Source: CAWVSB01 sp036960375 (GTDB taxonomy: Bacteria; Pseudomonadota; Gammaproteobacteria; Pseudomonadales; CAWVSB01). Taken from it: a stretch of DNA of 64,000 nt. Made by a program: the position numbers and the translations under genes. The stretch covers positions 1-64,000 of the forward strand of contig JBALVY010000012.1 of the NCBI GenBank assembly GCA_036960375.1, given 5' to 3'. The notes beneath the pieces were generated by a model. The model saw only the letters and a list, made by a program, of their open reading frames with translations, had not been told where the DNA came from and did not search any database. This document shows, one piece after another, positions 15,963 through 25,406 of this stretch (position 1 is the first letter of the stretch; every line of letters starts with the position of its first letter).

Positions 15963-17077
15963 GTACGAACCTCCCGCTGGTGACCCACCCGCCAACGAAT
16001 CCACCACTGACCACCAAAGGTAATAAACAGGCCGGTAAGCAAAGCCAACAAATGCACCGGCCACATCCCCAGCCAAACCGGCCAGCTACCTTCGCCCATA
16101 TATTCTCGCACAAGCGTGAGCGCCACATAGTATGCCAGATAGATCAGAATCGCCGGAAACAGCTTGGTATAGCGGCCCCGACGCTGATTGGTTCGGCTCA
16201 TACCAATAGCGATTAACGCGGCAATTGGCAATAATAGTGGCAGCGATATGCGCCATTGCAGCGTCGCCTTATGCTCTGCGATGTCTGAGGCCAGCAACAC
16301 AGAGGTAGCCAAAGAGTCACTGCCAGGACGCTTGTTGATACTGCCTTCGGGCATCTGTAATAATGCACCGTAACGTTTAAACTCTACTTTTTGGAAATCC
16401 AGCTCTCCAGGATTACCCCGATACTGCTTGCCACGGTATAGCTCCAAATAGCTCTCGCCTGAATCATCAAGGCTAACCACACCACCAGCTTCTGCAAGAA
16501 TGAGCGTCAATCTGGGATATTCTTCATTACCTATCTGACTGCTATCAGCCAGAAATACCGTACTCATTCTGGTACCTTTGTCGGTAAGCTCTTGCGCATA
16601 AAACGCCCGTTGCGAGCCCTTCAAGACCTGAAACTTGCCTGGCAACAATGTACTCAGGCTCGAACCCACGTCGGTGGCATTAAGCATAGCCCTGGCTCTA
16701 AGCTCCCCCACCGGGCTTAACACCATACTGAACCACGCCAGCGCCAGCGACACCGCCAAAGCCGGTATCAGGGTATATATGCACAGTTTAGAGGTACTGA
16801 CACCGGTAGACGACAATACGGCCATCTCGCTTTCAACATACAAGCGACCATAGGTAAGAATGACACCCAGAAAAAACGCCAGCGGCAGTATCAGCTCTAT
16901 GAAGTGGGGCATTCGATAAAACATAACCGTAAACAGGACATCGGCGGCAATTTTGCCGGAAGCCGCGTCAGCCAGATAGCCCATGAACCTTCCGCTCATA
17001 AAGATCAACATAAGAACCAGCAATATAGCCATGGTAGCTAAAAGAACTTCTTTGGCCAGATATCTAAAGATCAGCAC
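15959..17077 (-). CDS. lptF: LPS export system inner membrane protein LptF
   Basis: The 372-residue protein begins MLIFRYLAKEVLLATMAILL and shows two to three N-terminal TM helices, a coupling-type segment (EMAVLSSTGVSTSKL), a periplasmic beta-jellyroll (about 125-265), and three C-terminal TM helices ending in WWIRWRVGHQREV. It pairs with LptG in LPS transport. It is divergent from pepA, with 147 bases between start codons that should hold both promoters. The 4-base overlap with lptG indicates translational coupling. Confidence 0.94.
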   Translation of the reverse strand: MLIFRYLAKEVLLATMAILLVLMLIFMSGRFMGYLADAASGKIAADVLFTVMFYRMPHFIELILPLAFFLGVILTYGRLYVESEMAVLSSTGVSTSKLCIYTLIPALAVSLALAWFSMVLSPVGELRARAMLNATDVGSSLSTLLPGKFQVLKGSQRAFYAQELTDKGTRMSTVFLADSSQIGNEEYPRLTLILAEAGGVVSLDDSGESYLELYRGKQYRGNPGELDFQKVEFKRYGALLQMPEGSINKRPGSDSLATSVLLASDIAEHKATLQWRISLPLLLPIAALIAIGMSRTNQRRGRYTKLFPAILIYLAYYVALTLVREYMGEGSWPVWLGMWPVHLLALLTGLFITFGGQWWIRWRVGHQREVRT

Positions 17078-17224
17078 ATTACACTCCGGGCTGGCAACGC
17101 ATTAAAACAGCACGACATATTTGCAACTCAGCACAGGCCAGATACACTAGCAAACCTTGTCCTGACCTACATTTGTCTGTCGGCATTATCCATCAACCTT
17201 AATGATTTGTCTTGTGGAGCATCC

Positions 17225-18703
17225 ATGGAATTTAGCGCCAAAGTATTTGACGACCTGTCTAACATAAAAACCGACTGCTTGATCTTGCCCGTATTTTCTG
17301 ACGACAGCTCGGCACAGCTCGCAAACGACTTTGGCAGTGGAGCCAGCAAAACGATTGCAGCATTAAAACAATGTGGTGATTTTAACGCATCCATTGCCAC
17401 TACCGTAATCGGTCATTTCAGCCAAGACCTCGCAGCCGTTCGTATACTTTTAGTAGGCTGCGGAAAAAAGAAGCTCTGGGACAGCGACGCAGCGCGTAAG
17501 CTATGCTCGGCAACTGCGCGTGCATTGCTAAAACTGAACGCAAAACAGGCCATTATTGCCCTGCCCACAGCGCCGAGTAGTTTCGATGCGGCTTGGCTGG
17601 CAAAAGAGCTGACGCAGGAAGCCGTTTCAGCCAGTTACGTATACTCGGCCAAACGCGACAAGAAAAACAACAAACCAAAACTGGCCCGCATTCAACTTGC
17701 GGCCGCCAACAGCAAAGAAGTTCGCACTGTTAACCGGGCTATTAAGCGAGGTGTGGCTACTGGCACCGGTATCAATGTAGCAAAAGAACTGGGTAATTTA
17801 CCCGGCAATATCTGTACACCCACCTATTTGGCCGCTGAAGCAAAAAAGCTGGCACGTTCAAATACACAGTTGAAAGTAAACATCCTGCAGGAAAAGCAGA
17901 TGAAAGAGCTGGGCATGGGCTCATTGCTGTCAGTCTCTGCCGGCAGCAAGCAAGCAGCCAAACTCATTGTGCTGGAGTACTCCGGCGGCAAGAAAAGTGA
18001 TGCTCCGGTGGTCTTGGTCGGTAAAGGCGTCACTTTTGACTCTGGCGGTATCAGTCTCAAACCCGGCGGCAAGATGGATGAAATGAAGTACGATATGTGC
18101 GGTGCGGCCAGTGTTTTAGGCGCGCTGGCGACATTGGTCAGCATGGAAGCCAAAGTCAATGTCGTCGGTATCATCGGCGCAACGGAGAATATGCCTAGCA
18201 GTATTGCAACCAAACCAGGCGACGTTGTCACCAGTATGTCGGGCAAGACGATAGAAGTACTAAACACCGACGCCGAAGGCCGCCTGGTGTTATGCGATGC
18301 CCTCACCTATGCCGCCCGCTTCAAACCCCGCACAGTAATTGATATAGCCACGCTAACCGGCGCCTGTATTGTTGCCCTGGGCAGCCATCACAGCGGCCTG
18401 TTCAGCAACAACCAAACTTTGGCTGATGAACTGTTGGCTGCTGGTCGCCAGAGCGGCGACACCGCCTGGCAATTGCCGATCGACAAAGCCTACCACGAGC
18501 AATTGAAATCACCCTTTGCCGACCTCGCCAATATTGGTGGGCCGGGTGCAGGCAGTATCACTGCAGCCTGCTTTTTATCTCAGTTTGCAGAAGACTACTG
18601 CTGGGCTCACCTGGATATCGCCGGTACCGCCTGGAACTCCGGTGGCAATAAAGGCGCAACCGGGCGACCCGTTGCCATGTTAGTGGAATACCTACTGAAG
18701 TGA
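17225..18703 (+). CDS. pepA: Leucyl aminopeptidase PepA (M17)
   Basis: The 492-residue enzyme has the M17 signature NTDAEGRL at 347-354 and the metal/substrate motif VGKGVTFDSGGISLKPGGKM near 265-285. The length matches cytosol aminopeptidases (about 500). It is a hexameric manganese/zinc peptidase, in some bacteria also a DNA-binding protein for recombination and carAB control. A TTG six codons upstream is in frame, but the ATG at 17225 has TGGAG ahead of it. It overlaps holC by 4 bases (GTGA). The order lptG-lptF / pepA-holC-x-valS matches what I recall of the Pseudomonas locus. Confidence 0.96.
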   Translation: MEFSAKVFDDLSNIKTDCLILPVFSDDSSAQLANDFGSGASKTIAALKQCGDFNASIATTVIGHFSQDLAAVRILLVGCGKKKLWDSDAARKLCSATARALLKLNAKQAIIALPTAPSSFDAAWLAKELTQEAVSASYVYSAKRDKKNNKPKLARIQLAAANSKEVRTVNRAIKRGVATGTGINVAKELGNLPGNICTPTYLAAEAKKLARSNTQLKVNILQEKQMKELGMGSLLSVSAGSKQAAKLIVLEYSGGKKSDAPVVLVGKGVTFDSGGISLKPGGKMDEMKYDMCGAASVLGALATLVSMEAKVNVVGIIGATENMPSSIATKPGDVVTSMSGKTIEVLNTDAEGRLVLCDALTYAARFKPRTVIDIATLTGACIVALGSHHSGLFSNNQTLADELLAAGRQSGDTAWQLPIDKAYHEQLKSPFADLANIGGPGAGSITAACFLSQFAEDYCWAHLDIAGTAWNSGGNKGATGRPVAMLVEYLLK

Positions 18704-19146
18704 CTGATATAGAATTCCATATACTCGCCAGCACCGATGACAGCAGCCGACTACGCTACTGCTGTCAGCTAAGCGAAGCGCTCTGGCGTAAAGGACGACA
18801 GGTACATATACACGCCACAAATGCGGAGCAGGCAGAGCAACTAGACCAGCTAATGTGGACCTTCCGGGATAATAGTTTTGTACCTCACGCCCAGCTCAAT
18901 AAAACAGGTGCGGTTAACATCAGCATTGGCTATGACGAACAACAACCCGCAAGCGATGATGTCATGATCAATTTAACGCATCCGGTACCGGACTACTTCA
19001 GTCGCTTTCATGATGTTCTGGAGATAGTGATAGAACAAACCGGGATAAAACAACAAACACGGGATAATTATCGTTTCTACCAACAGCGAGGTTATCCACT
19101 GGCTCACAAAAAGATACACGGTGACGGATTAAGTCCCACCATCTAA
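18700..19146 (+). CDS. holC: DNA polymerase III chi subunit
   Basis: The 148-residue protein starts with GTG overlapping the pepA stop. It carries the HolC pattern: LRYCCQLSEALWRKGRQVHIHATNA (residues 20-44 region), QLDQLMWTFRDNSFVPH, ISIGYDE and a C-terminal YRFYQQRGYPLAHKKI. Chi links the clamp loader (through psi) to single-strand-binding protein at the replication fork. Its position between pepA and valS is conserved. Confidence 0.93.
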   Translation: MTDIEFHILASTDDSSRLRYCCQLSEALWRKGRQVHIHATNAEQAEQLDQLMWTFRDNSFVPHAQLNKTGAVNISIGYDEQQPASDDVMINLTHPVPDYFSRFHDVLEIVIEQTGIKQQTRDNYRFYQQRGYPLAHKKIHGDGLSPTI

Positions 19147-19187
19147 ACTCGCACTGCTATAATTGAGCAAAAAAAGGGAGCCAGACT

Positions 19188-19559
19188 TTGACTAAACGAC
19201 ACCCTGATAACGACGGCGAAACGGTAGCGGTCAATAATTTAGTTAACGAGCTGGAATCTATCCAGAATCTACTGGACAAGAAAAAAATGGATTTAGACGA
19301 CATACCGGTACTAAAAGATGTAGTTATAGAAGTACAGCAGGAACAACAGCTCACATTACCACCAGTAGAAGAGCTGGATGCTCAACTACAACCCTTAGCC
19401 GCACAAACTCCTCATATTTCACCGACCGAAAACCTGAACCAGGAACAATGGGTGGAACAGGCGGTTCAGCGCTGTCTGACAGAGCTAGAACCGGTTTTAC
19501 AACGGCAATTACACGAAATCTACCAACAGATGCTCCAGCAAAGCAAGAAGACGCCTTGA
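19188..19559 (+). CDS. Hypothetical protein between holC and valS
   Basis: This 123-residue acidic protein starts with TTG, preceded by GGGAG at a proper distance. It has a predicted helical N-terminus (NLVNELESIQNLLDKK), a Gln/Pro-rich centre and a second helix (WVEQAVQRCLTELEPVLQRQLHEIYQQML). A small uncharacterised gene at this position between holC and valS also occurs in Pseudomonas, as I recall, so it is probably real. No known catalytic motif, signal peptide or TM segment is visible. The helices suggest a coiled-coil or adaptor role, but function is unknown. Confidence 0.75.
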   Translation: MTKRHPDNDGETVAVNNLVNELESIQNLLDKKKMDLDDIPVLKDVVIEVQQEQQLTLPPVEELDAQLQPLAAQTPHISPTENLNQEQWVEQAVQRCLTELEPVLQRQLHEIYQQMLQQSKKTP

Positions 19560-19586
19560 GCCTCTCCCCAGACCGATCTGGCATGC

Positions 19587-19592
19587 TATAAT
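19587..19592 (+). promoter_or_regulatory. Perfect -10 hexamer TATAAT upstream of valS
   Basis: TATAAT lies 36 bases before the valS ATG and just after a CCAGA-CCGA-TCTGG inverted repeat (19568-19581). No good -35 is visible. It could give valS a promoter of its own inside the pepA-holC operon. Confidence 0.45.
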
Positions 19593-19627
19593 CGCCGCCT
19601 TTTGACACTTAGACTACAGATCCCCCT

Positions 19628-22483
19628 ATGGAAAAGAATTTTCAACCCGCTGACATCGAAAATCGCTGGTACAAAACCTGGGAAGAAAACGGTTTCTTCA
19701 AACCTTCTGGCGAGGGCGAGCCTTATTCCATTATGATTCCGCCTCCCAATGTGACGGGCAGTTTACACATGGGGCATGCTTTTCAGCACTCTATTATGGA
19801 CGCCCTAACCCGCTTTGAGCGCATGCGCGGCCGTAATAGCCTATGGCAAGTAGGCACAGACCATGCCGGTATAGCCACCCAGATGGTAGTGGAACGCAAA
19901 CTGGCAGCTGAGGAAAACCTCACCAGGCACGATTTGGGGCGAGACGCTTTTATAGAAAAGGTGTGGCAATGGAAAGAACATTCTGGCGGCACAATTACCC
20001 GACAAATGCGCCGACTGGGCAATTCGGTAGATTGGGAAACCGAACGCTTCACCATGGACGACGGATTTTATAAAGCGGTACAAGAAGTATTTATCCGGCT
20101 TTATAAAGAAGGCCTTATTTACCGCGGCAAACGTCTGGTCAACTGGGACCCTAAACTGCACACGGCAATTTCCGATTTGGAAGTCGAGAATCATGACGAA
20201 AAAGGTCACTTGTGGCATTGTCGTTACCCACTGGCGGATAACGCAAAAACTGCCGCCGGCCATGACTATCTGGTAGTCGCCACCACCCGACCAGAAACTA
20301 TGCTGGGCGATAGTGCTGTAGCCGTGCACCCGCAGGACGAACGCTATAAGGATCTGGTAGGTAAATTTATTGAGTTGCCCCTGGTTGGCCGACGCATTCC
20401 CATCGTCGCCGACGACTATGTCGACCAGGAGTTCGGCACCGGTTGCGTAAAAATCACACCGGCCCACGACTTCAACGATTACGAGCTGGGCAAACGCCAT
20501 CAGCTGCCGCTGATAAACATCTTTTCTGAAGACGCCGCGGTTCTCGAGCAAGCACAAGTGTTTAATATCGACGGTTCAGAAAATACTGAGCTGAATGGTG
20601 AATTGCCAGCCGCCTACGCACTGCAAGACCGTTATGCTGCTCGCAAGCTCATTGTCGCAGACCTCGACCAACTCGGACTGCTGGAACAGATAGATGATCA
20701 TGCGCTTAAAGTACCCCGCGGTGACCGCTCTGGTGTAGTCATCGAGCCTCTGCTGACAGACCAATGGTATGTCGATGCCAAAACCCTGGCCAAACCGGCT
20801 ATCGAAGCCGTTGAAGATGGCCGTATCAAGTTTGTACCACAGCAGTATGAAAATATGTATTTCGCCTGGATGCGTAATATTCAGGACTGGTGTATCTCAC
20901 GCCAACTTTGGTGGGGACACCGTATCCCAGCCTGGTACGATGAAGCAGGCAATGTCTATGTCGGTCACGATGAAGCAGAAATACGCCAGCAGAATAATCT
21001 GGGGGACATCACTTTACGACAGGACAATGATGTACTGGATACCTGGTTCTCTTCGGCGCTGTGGACATTTGGCACCCAGGGTTGGCCAGAAAATACGCCT
21101 CGACTGCAAACTTTTAATCCTACTGACGTACTGGTTACCGGCTTCGATATCATTTTCTTTTGGGTAGCCCGCATGATCATGATGACCATGCACATCATGA
21201 AAGACGAACAGGGCCAGCCCCAGGTTCCTTTTCATACAGTGTATGTCACGGGTCTTATACGCGATGAGAACGGTCAAAAAATGTCCAAATCCAAGGGCAA
21301 CGTGCTTGACCCTTTGGATATGATTGACGGCATCGACCTGCCAAGCCTGCTGGAAAAGCGCGGCGGCAATATGATGCAACCACAGCAAGTTGAAAAAATA
21401 CGCAAGCGCACAGAAAAACAGTTTCCTGCAGGCATCGAAGCCCACGGTGCCGACGCGCTACGCTTCACATTGTTAGCTCTCGCCTCAACCGGCCGCGACA
21501 TCAATTGGGATATGAAGCGACTGGAAGGCTATCGCAATTTCTGCAACAAGATCTGGAATGCGGCTCGCTACGTGCTGATGAACACCGAAGAACACGATTG
21601 CGGTCAAGATAACAGTGACAACTATGAGTTGTCTCTGGCAGACAAATGGATAATCTCTCGCTTGCAACGCGCCGAGTCAAACATCACTCAAGCGATCGAG
21701 AATTACCGTTTTGACCTGGCCGCCCAAGCACTGTATGACTTTATCTGGAATGAATACTGTGACTGGTACCTGGAGTTATCGAAACCCGTACTATGGGATG
21801 AAAGTTTGAGCCCGGAACTCCATAAAGGTACCCGTCGCACATTGATCCGCGTACTGGAAACCATACTGCGACTAGCGCATCCTTTTATGCCTTTCATTAC
21901 CGAAGAAATTTGGCAACGAGTTAAGCCTTTAGCTAATTGCAGCGGTGATACCATTATGCTGCAAGGCTATCCCTGTGCAAACAACGAAATGATAGACGAG
22001 CAGGCTGAGGCAGACATCAGCTGGATTCAGCAGGTCATTCTTGGCATTAGAAATATTCGTGGTGAGATGAATATCGCACCAGGTAAATTGCTGCCTATTT
22101 ATTTTAAAAATGGCGATTCACAATCTCAGCGTCGGCTAAACGAAAACACACAATATCTCACTCGCCTGGCTAATCTTGAGTCAATCACCTGGTTAAACCT
22201 GGCAGACGAAGCCCCAATGTCTGCCACGGCGCTGGCCGGCGAGATGGAAATACTGGTGCCCATGGCGGGGCTCATAGACAAAGAAGCGGAACTGGCCCGC
22301 CTTGATAAAGAAACCGAAAAACTCAACAAGGAAATGCAGCGGATTCAGGGTAAATTGGGTAACCAAAGCTTTATTGGCAAAGCACCGGCCGAGGTTGTTG
22401 AGAAAGAACGCAACAAATTGAACGAACTGGAAACGGCCTTTTCAAAACTGCAGCAGCAGCGAATCACCATCAAGGAACTCTAG
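19628..22483 (+). CDS. valS: Valyl-tRNA synthetase
   Basis: The 951-residue class I synthetase has HMGH at 47-50 (in PPNVTGSLHMGH), KMSKS at 551-555, an editing domain between them (TTRPETMLGDSAVAVHP; GTGCVKITPAHDFNDYELG) and a C-terminal coiled-coil arm (about 880-950). Length matches the E. coli enzyme (951). It charges tRNA-Val and edits mischarged Thr. It follows holC and the small hypothetical gene on the same strand and is followed 11 bases later by a VOC gene. No T-box or leader was seen. Confidence 0.98.
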   Translation: MEKNFQPADIENRWYKTWEENGFFKPSGEGEPYSIMIPPPNVTGSLHMGHAFQHSIMDALTRFERMRGRNSLWQVGTDHAGIATQMVVERKLAAEENLTRHDLGRDAFIEKVWQWKEHSGGTITRQMRRLGNSVDWETERFTMDDGFYKAVQEVFIRLYKEGLIYRGKRLVNWDPKLHTAISDLEVENHDEKGHLWHCRYPLADNAKTAAGHDYLVVATTRPETMLGDSAVAVHPQDERYKDLVGKFIELPLVGRRIPIVADDYVDQEFGTGCVKITPAHDFNDYELGKRHQLPLINIFSEDAAVLEQAQVFNIDGSENTELNGELPAAYALQDRYAARKLIVADLDQLGLLEQIDDHALKVPRGDRSGVVIEPLLTDQWYVDAKTLAKPAIEAVEDGRIKFVPQQYENMYFAWMRNIQDWCISRQLWWGHRIPAWYDEAGNVYVGHDEAEIRQQNNLGDITLRQDNDVLDTWFSSALWTFGTQGWPENTPRLQTFNPTDVLVTGFDIIFFWVARMIMMTMHIMKDEQGQPQVPFHTVYVTGLIRDENGQKMSKSKGNVLDPLDMIDGIDLPSLLEKRGGNMMQPQQVEKIRKRTEKQFPAGIEAHGADALRFTLLALASTGRDINWDMKRLEGYRNFCNKIWNAARYVLMNTEEHDCGQDNSDNYELSLADKWIISRLQRAESNITQAIENYRFDLAAQALYDFIWNEYCDWYLELSKPVLWDESLSPELHKGTRRTLIRVLETILRLAHPFMPFITEEIWQRVKPLANCSGDTIMLQGYPCANNEMIDEQAEADISWIQQVILGIRNIRGEMNIAPGKLLPIYFKNGDSQSQRRLNENTQYLTRLANLESITWLNLADEAPMSATALAGEMEILVPMAGLIDKEAELARLDKETEKLNKEMQRIQGKLGNQSFIGKAPAEVVEKERNKLNELETAFSKLQQQRITIKEL

Positions 22484-22494
22484 GAGCGAAAGCA

Positions 22495-22908
22495 GTGAAC
22501 ACACCACCTTTTGTTCTTAACAAACTTGACCATATCGTCCTGCGCACTACACGCCTTAAGCCCATGCTGGATTTTTACCAGTCCGTGCTGGGGGCGGTAG
22601 TGGAACGACAGCTTACCGATGAAGGACTGTATCAATTACGTGCCGGTGAGTCTTTAATCGATATTGTTAGCACGGATAGAAGCCTGGGAGCCCGCCTGCC
22701 CCAGCCGCCAAACCCAGACGCGGCCAATTTGGACCATTTTTGTCTCACCGTATCGCCGTGGTCTCCTGCTGCTATCCGGCGGTACTTATCTGAGCACGAT
22801 ATAGAATGCGGCGAGGTAGCGATACGCTACGGCGCAGAGGGTTTTGGCGAATCACTGTATATTTACGACCCCGACGGCAATCAAATAGAACTCAAACAGC
22901 CTAAATAA
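22495..22908 (+). CDS. VOC superfamily (glyoxalase/dioxygenase-like) protein
   Basis: The 137-residue protein has two beta-alpha-beta-beta-beta modules. The first contains KLDHIVLRTTRLKPMLDFYQSVLG and the second NLDHFCLTVSPW with IYDPDGNQIELKQ near the C-terminus. The His and Glu residues in these motifs are the usual metal ligands of the fold. Substrate unknown; the family spans glyoxalases, fosfomycin-resistance proteins and dioxygenases. GTG at 22495, preceded by AGGAGCG, is the start. It ends 8 bases inside the convergent histidine kinase gene. Confidence 0.85.
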   Translation: MNTPPFVLNKLDHIVLRTTRLKPMLDFYQSVLGAVVERQLTDEGLYQLRAGESLIDIVSTDRSLGARLPQPPNPDAANLDHFCLTVSPWSPAAIRRYLSEHDIECGEVAIRYGAEGFGESLYIYDPDGNQIELKQPK

Positions 22909-24259
22909 TCACTACAAATCGGGCCCCACCCACTGGGGACGCTTCTATTTCAATTTTTCCGTCATAGCCTTCAACGATATCTGCCACCACTGCGAGTCCG
23001 ATGCCCTGGCCAATATCACGACTATCGAGGCGCACACCACGTGCCAAAACGCTAACGCGCCTGTGCTCAGGCACTCCAGGCCCGTCATCTTCCATCACAA
23101 TACGCAGCTGCTTATTGTGATGCAGCTGGTTATTATCCACCGACAAACACATCCAACGATGGGTGTATTTGTAGGCGTTCTCCATCAAGTTGCCCAGCAC
23201 TTCATAAAGATCATGCTCATCCCCATAAAACACTTCATCCCGCTGTATTTTTAATTCGGCCTTTATCTGCTTCTCAGCGTATACCTTATCCAGGGTTTGC
23301 CGCAGTTTCTCTGCTACAGGTAATACGGCGACCGGTTTAGCCATGGATTTTCGACCAGCGATCACGGCCCTCTGCAACTGATAACTCACCATCTCGTTGA
23401 GCCGATCGACCTGTTGTTTTAACACTTCGCTCTGCAAGCCAAGAGCGCGTTCGTCGGCCAGGCCCCGCAGCACCGCAAGCGGGGTTTTCAGGCTGTGCGC
23501 AAGATCACCCACATTGTTACGATAGCGCTCGCGCTGGCGCCGCTCAGACTGCAGCAGATCATTCAGACTACCGGTTAAGCGTGCCAATTCAGTGGGGTAA
23601 TTGGCATCGAGTGATTCACGTTTGCCTTCCTGAATTGCGGTGAGATCAGCGGCCATGCGCCGTAAAGGCCGCAGAACCCAGCGTAAAATAACCCCCTGCG
23701 CCACCAATAACAGTAAACCCACGGTACTCAACCAGCCCCACAGGTAAGCGCGAAATCGGTAAATTTGCTGACGGTAAGGCAACATCGATTCCATCACGGT
23801 CAGAGTGTAATCCACCAAGTTACCACTCAGATCCCACGCTACGCCGTAATTGGCTACAAACATCGGTTCGGGATAACCTTCTTCCAAACGAATAAAGGTT
23901 CTGGCTCCTCGCTCAGGAATCTCTATTGGCCAATCCCGCTCTACTGTGCGAGAAGACAAAGAACGCCATATCACCTGCCCCGCGGCATCGCGCACTTGCG
24001 CATATAAACCGGACTCTAACTGGTCGAGACGGGGGATTTCCAATTGCTCAGGTAGTTTCAGGCCACCCTGTTCCATTTCGGCAGCAGCAAGCAGGGAATA
24101 GACATGAAGTTGTAGCCGTTCGGCCACGGCCGCATCGGCACTTTGACGAAAGGCCTGATCCAGTACAATACCGGTAAGACCCAAAGAGACAAGCAGCACA
24201 AAAGCCACCACCCATTGCAAGCGTGCAGCAAGTGAGTAGGCACCGGCGATCTTGCTCAC
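22901..24259 (-). CDS. Sensor histidine kinase, PhoQ-like
   Basis: The 452-residue kinase has TM segments at about 15-36 and 172-196 around a periplasmic domain. Its H-box is GDLAHSLKTPLAVLRGL with His255, unusually Ser-Leu-Lys rather than Glu-Leu-Arg, as in PhoQ-type kinases. The ATP-lid region carries NLMENAYKYTH, DDGPG and GQGIGLAVVADIVEGY. It starts with GTG at 24259, sharing one base with the response regulator stop (TAGTG). With the adjacent regulator and a PepSY-domain gene upstream, the set resembles PhoPQ-like systems preceded by PepSY proteins. The signal (divalent cation, pH or peptide) is unproven. Confidence 0.9.
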   Translation of the reverse strand: MSKIAGAYSLAARLQWVVAFVLLVSLGLTGIVLDQAFRQSADAAVAERLQLHVYSLLAAAEMEQGGLKLPEQLEIPRLDQLESGLYAQVRDAAGQVIWRSLSSRTVERDWPIEIPERGARTFIRLEEGYPEPMFVANYGVAWDLSGNLVDYTLTVMESMLPYRQQIYRFRAYLWGWLSTVGLLLLVAQGVILRWVLRPLRRMAADLTAIQEGKRESLDANYPTELARLTGSLNDLLQSERRQRERYRNNVGDLAHSLKTPLAVLRGLADERALGLQSEVLKQQVDRLNEMVSYQLQRAVIAGRKSMAKPVAVLPVAEKLRQTLDKVYAEKQIKAELKIQRDEVFYGDEHDLYEVLGNLMENAYKYTHRWMCLSVDNNQLHHNKQLRIVMEDDGPGVPEHRRVSVLARGVRLDSRDIGQGIGLAVVADIVEGYDGKIEIEASPVGGARFVVII

Positions 24260-24936
24260 TAATCGGCAGTCAGTACAAAACGGTATCCGTGGCCACGCAC
24301 CGTTTCGATCGGTTTGAGGCTTTCATCCGGATCTAGTTTGACCCGTAAACGGCGCACGAAGACCTCCAGTACATTACTATCGCGCTCACTGTCTTCGTCA
24401 TAGATGTGCTCAACCAATTCGGATTTTGAAATAACTTTACCTGCATTCAATACAAGATATTCAAGCACCTTGTACTCATAGGCCGTCAGCGTGATATGTT
24501 CACTACCGAGCAGGACCAGCTTGGCATTGGTATCGAGCGTCAGTGCACCAAACTCTAAACGCGGAGACGAAAAACCTCGCGAGCGTCGCAACAAGGCATT
24601 CAATCTAGCGACAAGCTCCTCGGTATAAAAAGGTTTGACCATATAATCATCAGCACCGGCATCCAGTGCCGAGACCTTTTCCTGCCAACCGTCGCGAGCA
24701 GTTAAAATCAATATCGGATAATTGCAATCTGCAGCGCGCAGAAGACGTATAAGTTCCACACCATCAATTTTAGGCAAACCCAAGTCGATAACAGCTAAAT
24801 CGACTGGAAACTCCTTGCCATAATAAAGCCCTTCTTCACCGTCAGCGGCCACATCGACAACATAACCTTCCTTTTCCAGAGCTTCCTTAAGCTGAGCCCT
24901 GAGTTCTGTTTCATCTTCAACTACCAATACTCTCAT
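24259..24936 (-). CDS. OmpR-family response regulator, PhoP-like
   Basis: The 225-residue protein has receiver residues Glu7/Asp8, phospho-acceptor Asp51 (VIDLGLPKIDG) and Lys101 (MVKPFYTEEL), then a winged helix (LTAYEYKVLEYLVLNAGKVISKSELVEHIYDED; NVLEVFVRRLRVKLD). The spacing and the YDEDSERDSNVLEVF stretch are typical of PhoP/QseB-like regulators. It is co-transcribed with the kinase gene (1-base overlap) and follows the small PepSY gene by 10 bases, making a three-gene unit. Confidence 0.92.
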   Translation of the reverse strand: MRVLVVEDETELRAQLKEALEKEGYVVDVAADGEEGLYYGKEFPVDLAVIDLGLPKIDGVELIRLLRAADCNYPILILTARDGWQEKVSALDAGADDYMVKPFYTEELVARLNALLRRSRGFSSPRLEFGALTLDTNAKLVLLGSEHITLTAYEYKVLEYLVLNAGKVISKSELVEHIYDEDSERDSNVLEVFVRRLRVKLDPDESLKPIETVRGHGYRFVLTAD

Positions 24937-24946
24937 GGATCACCTT

Positions 24947-25228
24947 TTATTCAGCCAAATCCTTGCCGGTATCAGCCCGAATGACGACCATTCGAACTAC
25001 ACCCTGATCAGACAACAGTTTAATCTTGTACACTTGGCTTGCGTCCTCACCGGACAACGGCCCCAATTGTGCAGAGATAACACGCTCCGATGCCTTTTTC
25101 TGCGCCAGCTCTATCGCCTGGGCTTCAGAGATACTGCTTGTGTCTTGTTGCGCGATGACTTGCGAACCCAACAACAGCACTACAAACCCCATCACTAACG
25201 CGCGAATACGTCCTGAATTCAATTGCAC
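24947..25228 (-). CDS. Small secreted PepSY-domain protein
   Basis: The 93-residue protein has a signal peptide (hydrophobic LVMGFVVLLLGSQVIAQ, likely cut near residue 26) followed by one PepSY module (SEAQAIELAQKKASERVISAQL; YKIKLLSDQGVVRMVVIRADTGKDL). Such single-PepSY proteins are often encoded directly upstream of PhoPQ-like two-component genes, as here, and may modulate periplasmic protease or sensor activity. That role is inference. It is divergent from the cold-shock-domain gene. Confidence 0.85.
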   Translation of the reverse strand: MQLNSGRIRALVMGFVVLLLGSQVIAQQDTSSISEAQAIELAQKKASERVISAQLGPLSGEDASQVYKIKLLSDQGVVRMVVIRADTGKDLAE

Positions 25229-25406
25229 TGCCTATTTATCCCGCTATACATTAGTCTGCTACTGTAATACAGCACTCACCATGCTGAAACTATTTTATTA
25301 AAGGCCTTACTGTCTGAATTAACCGTGAATAGTCCGGCCAGATCGAACAAATAATGCTAGAATCACTCGTTACATCTCTTAATTCAATAAAACCACCGGA
25401 CATTTT

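Noticed and set aside
22901..25228. Exact assignment as phoPQ
   Set aside because: The kinase and regulator resemble PhoQ/PhoP, but the sensor domain is too divergent by eye to name the genes.
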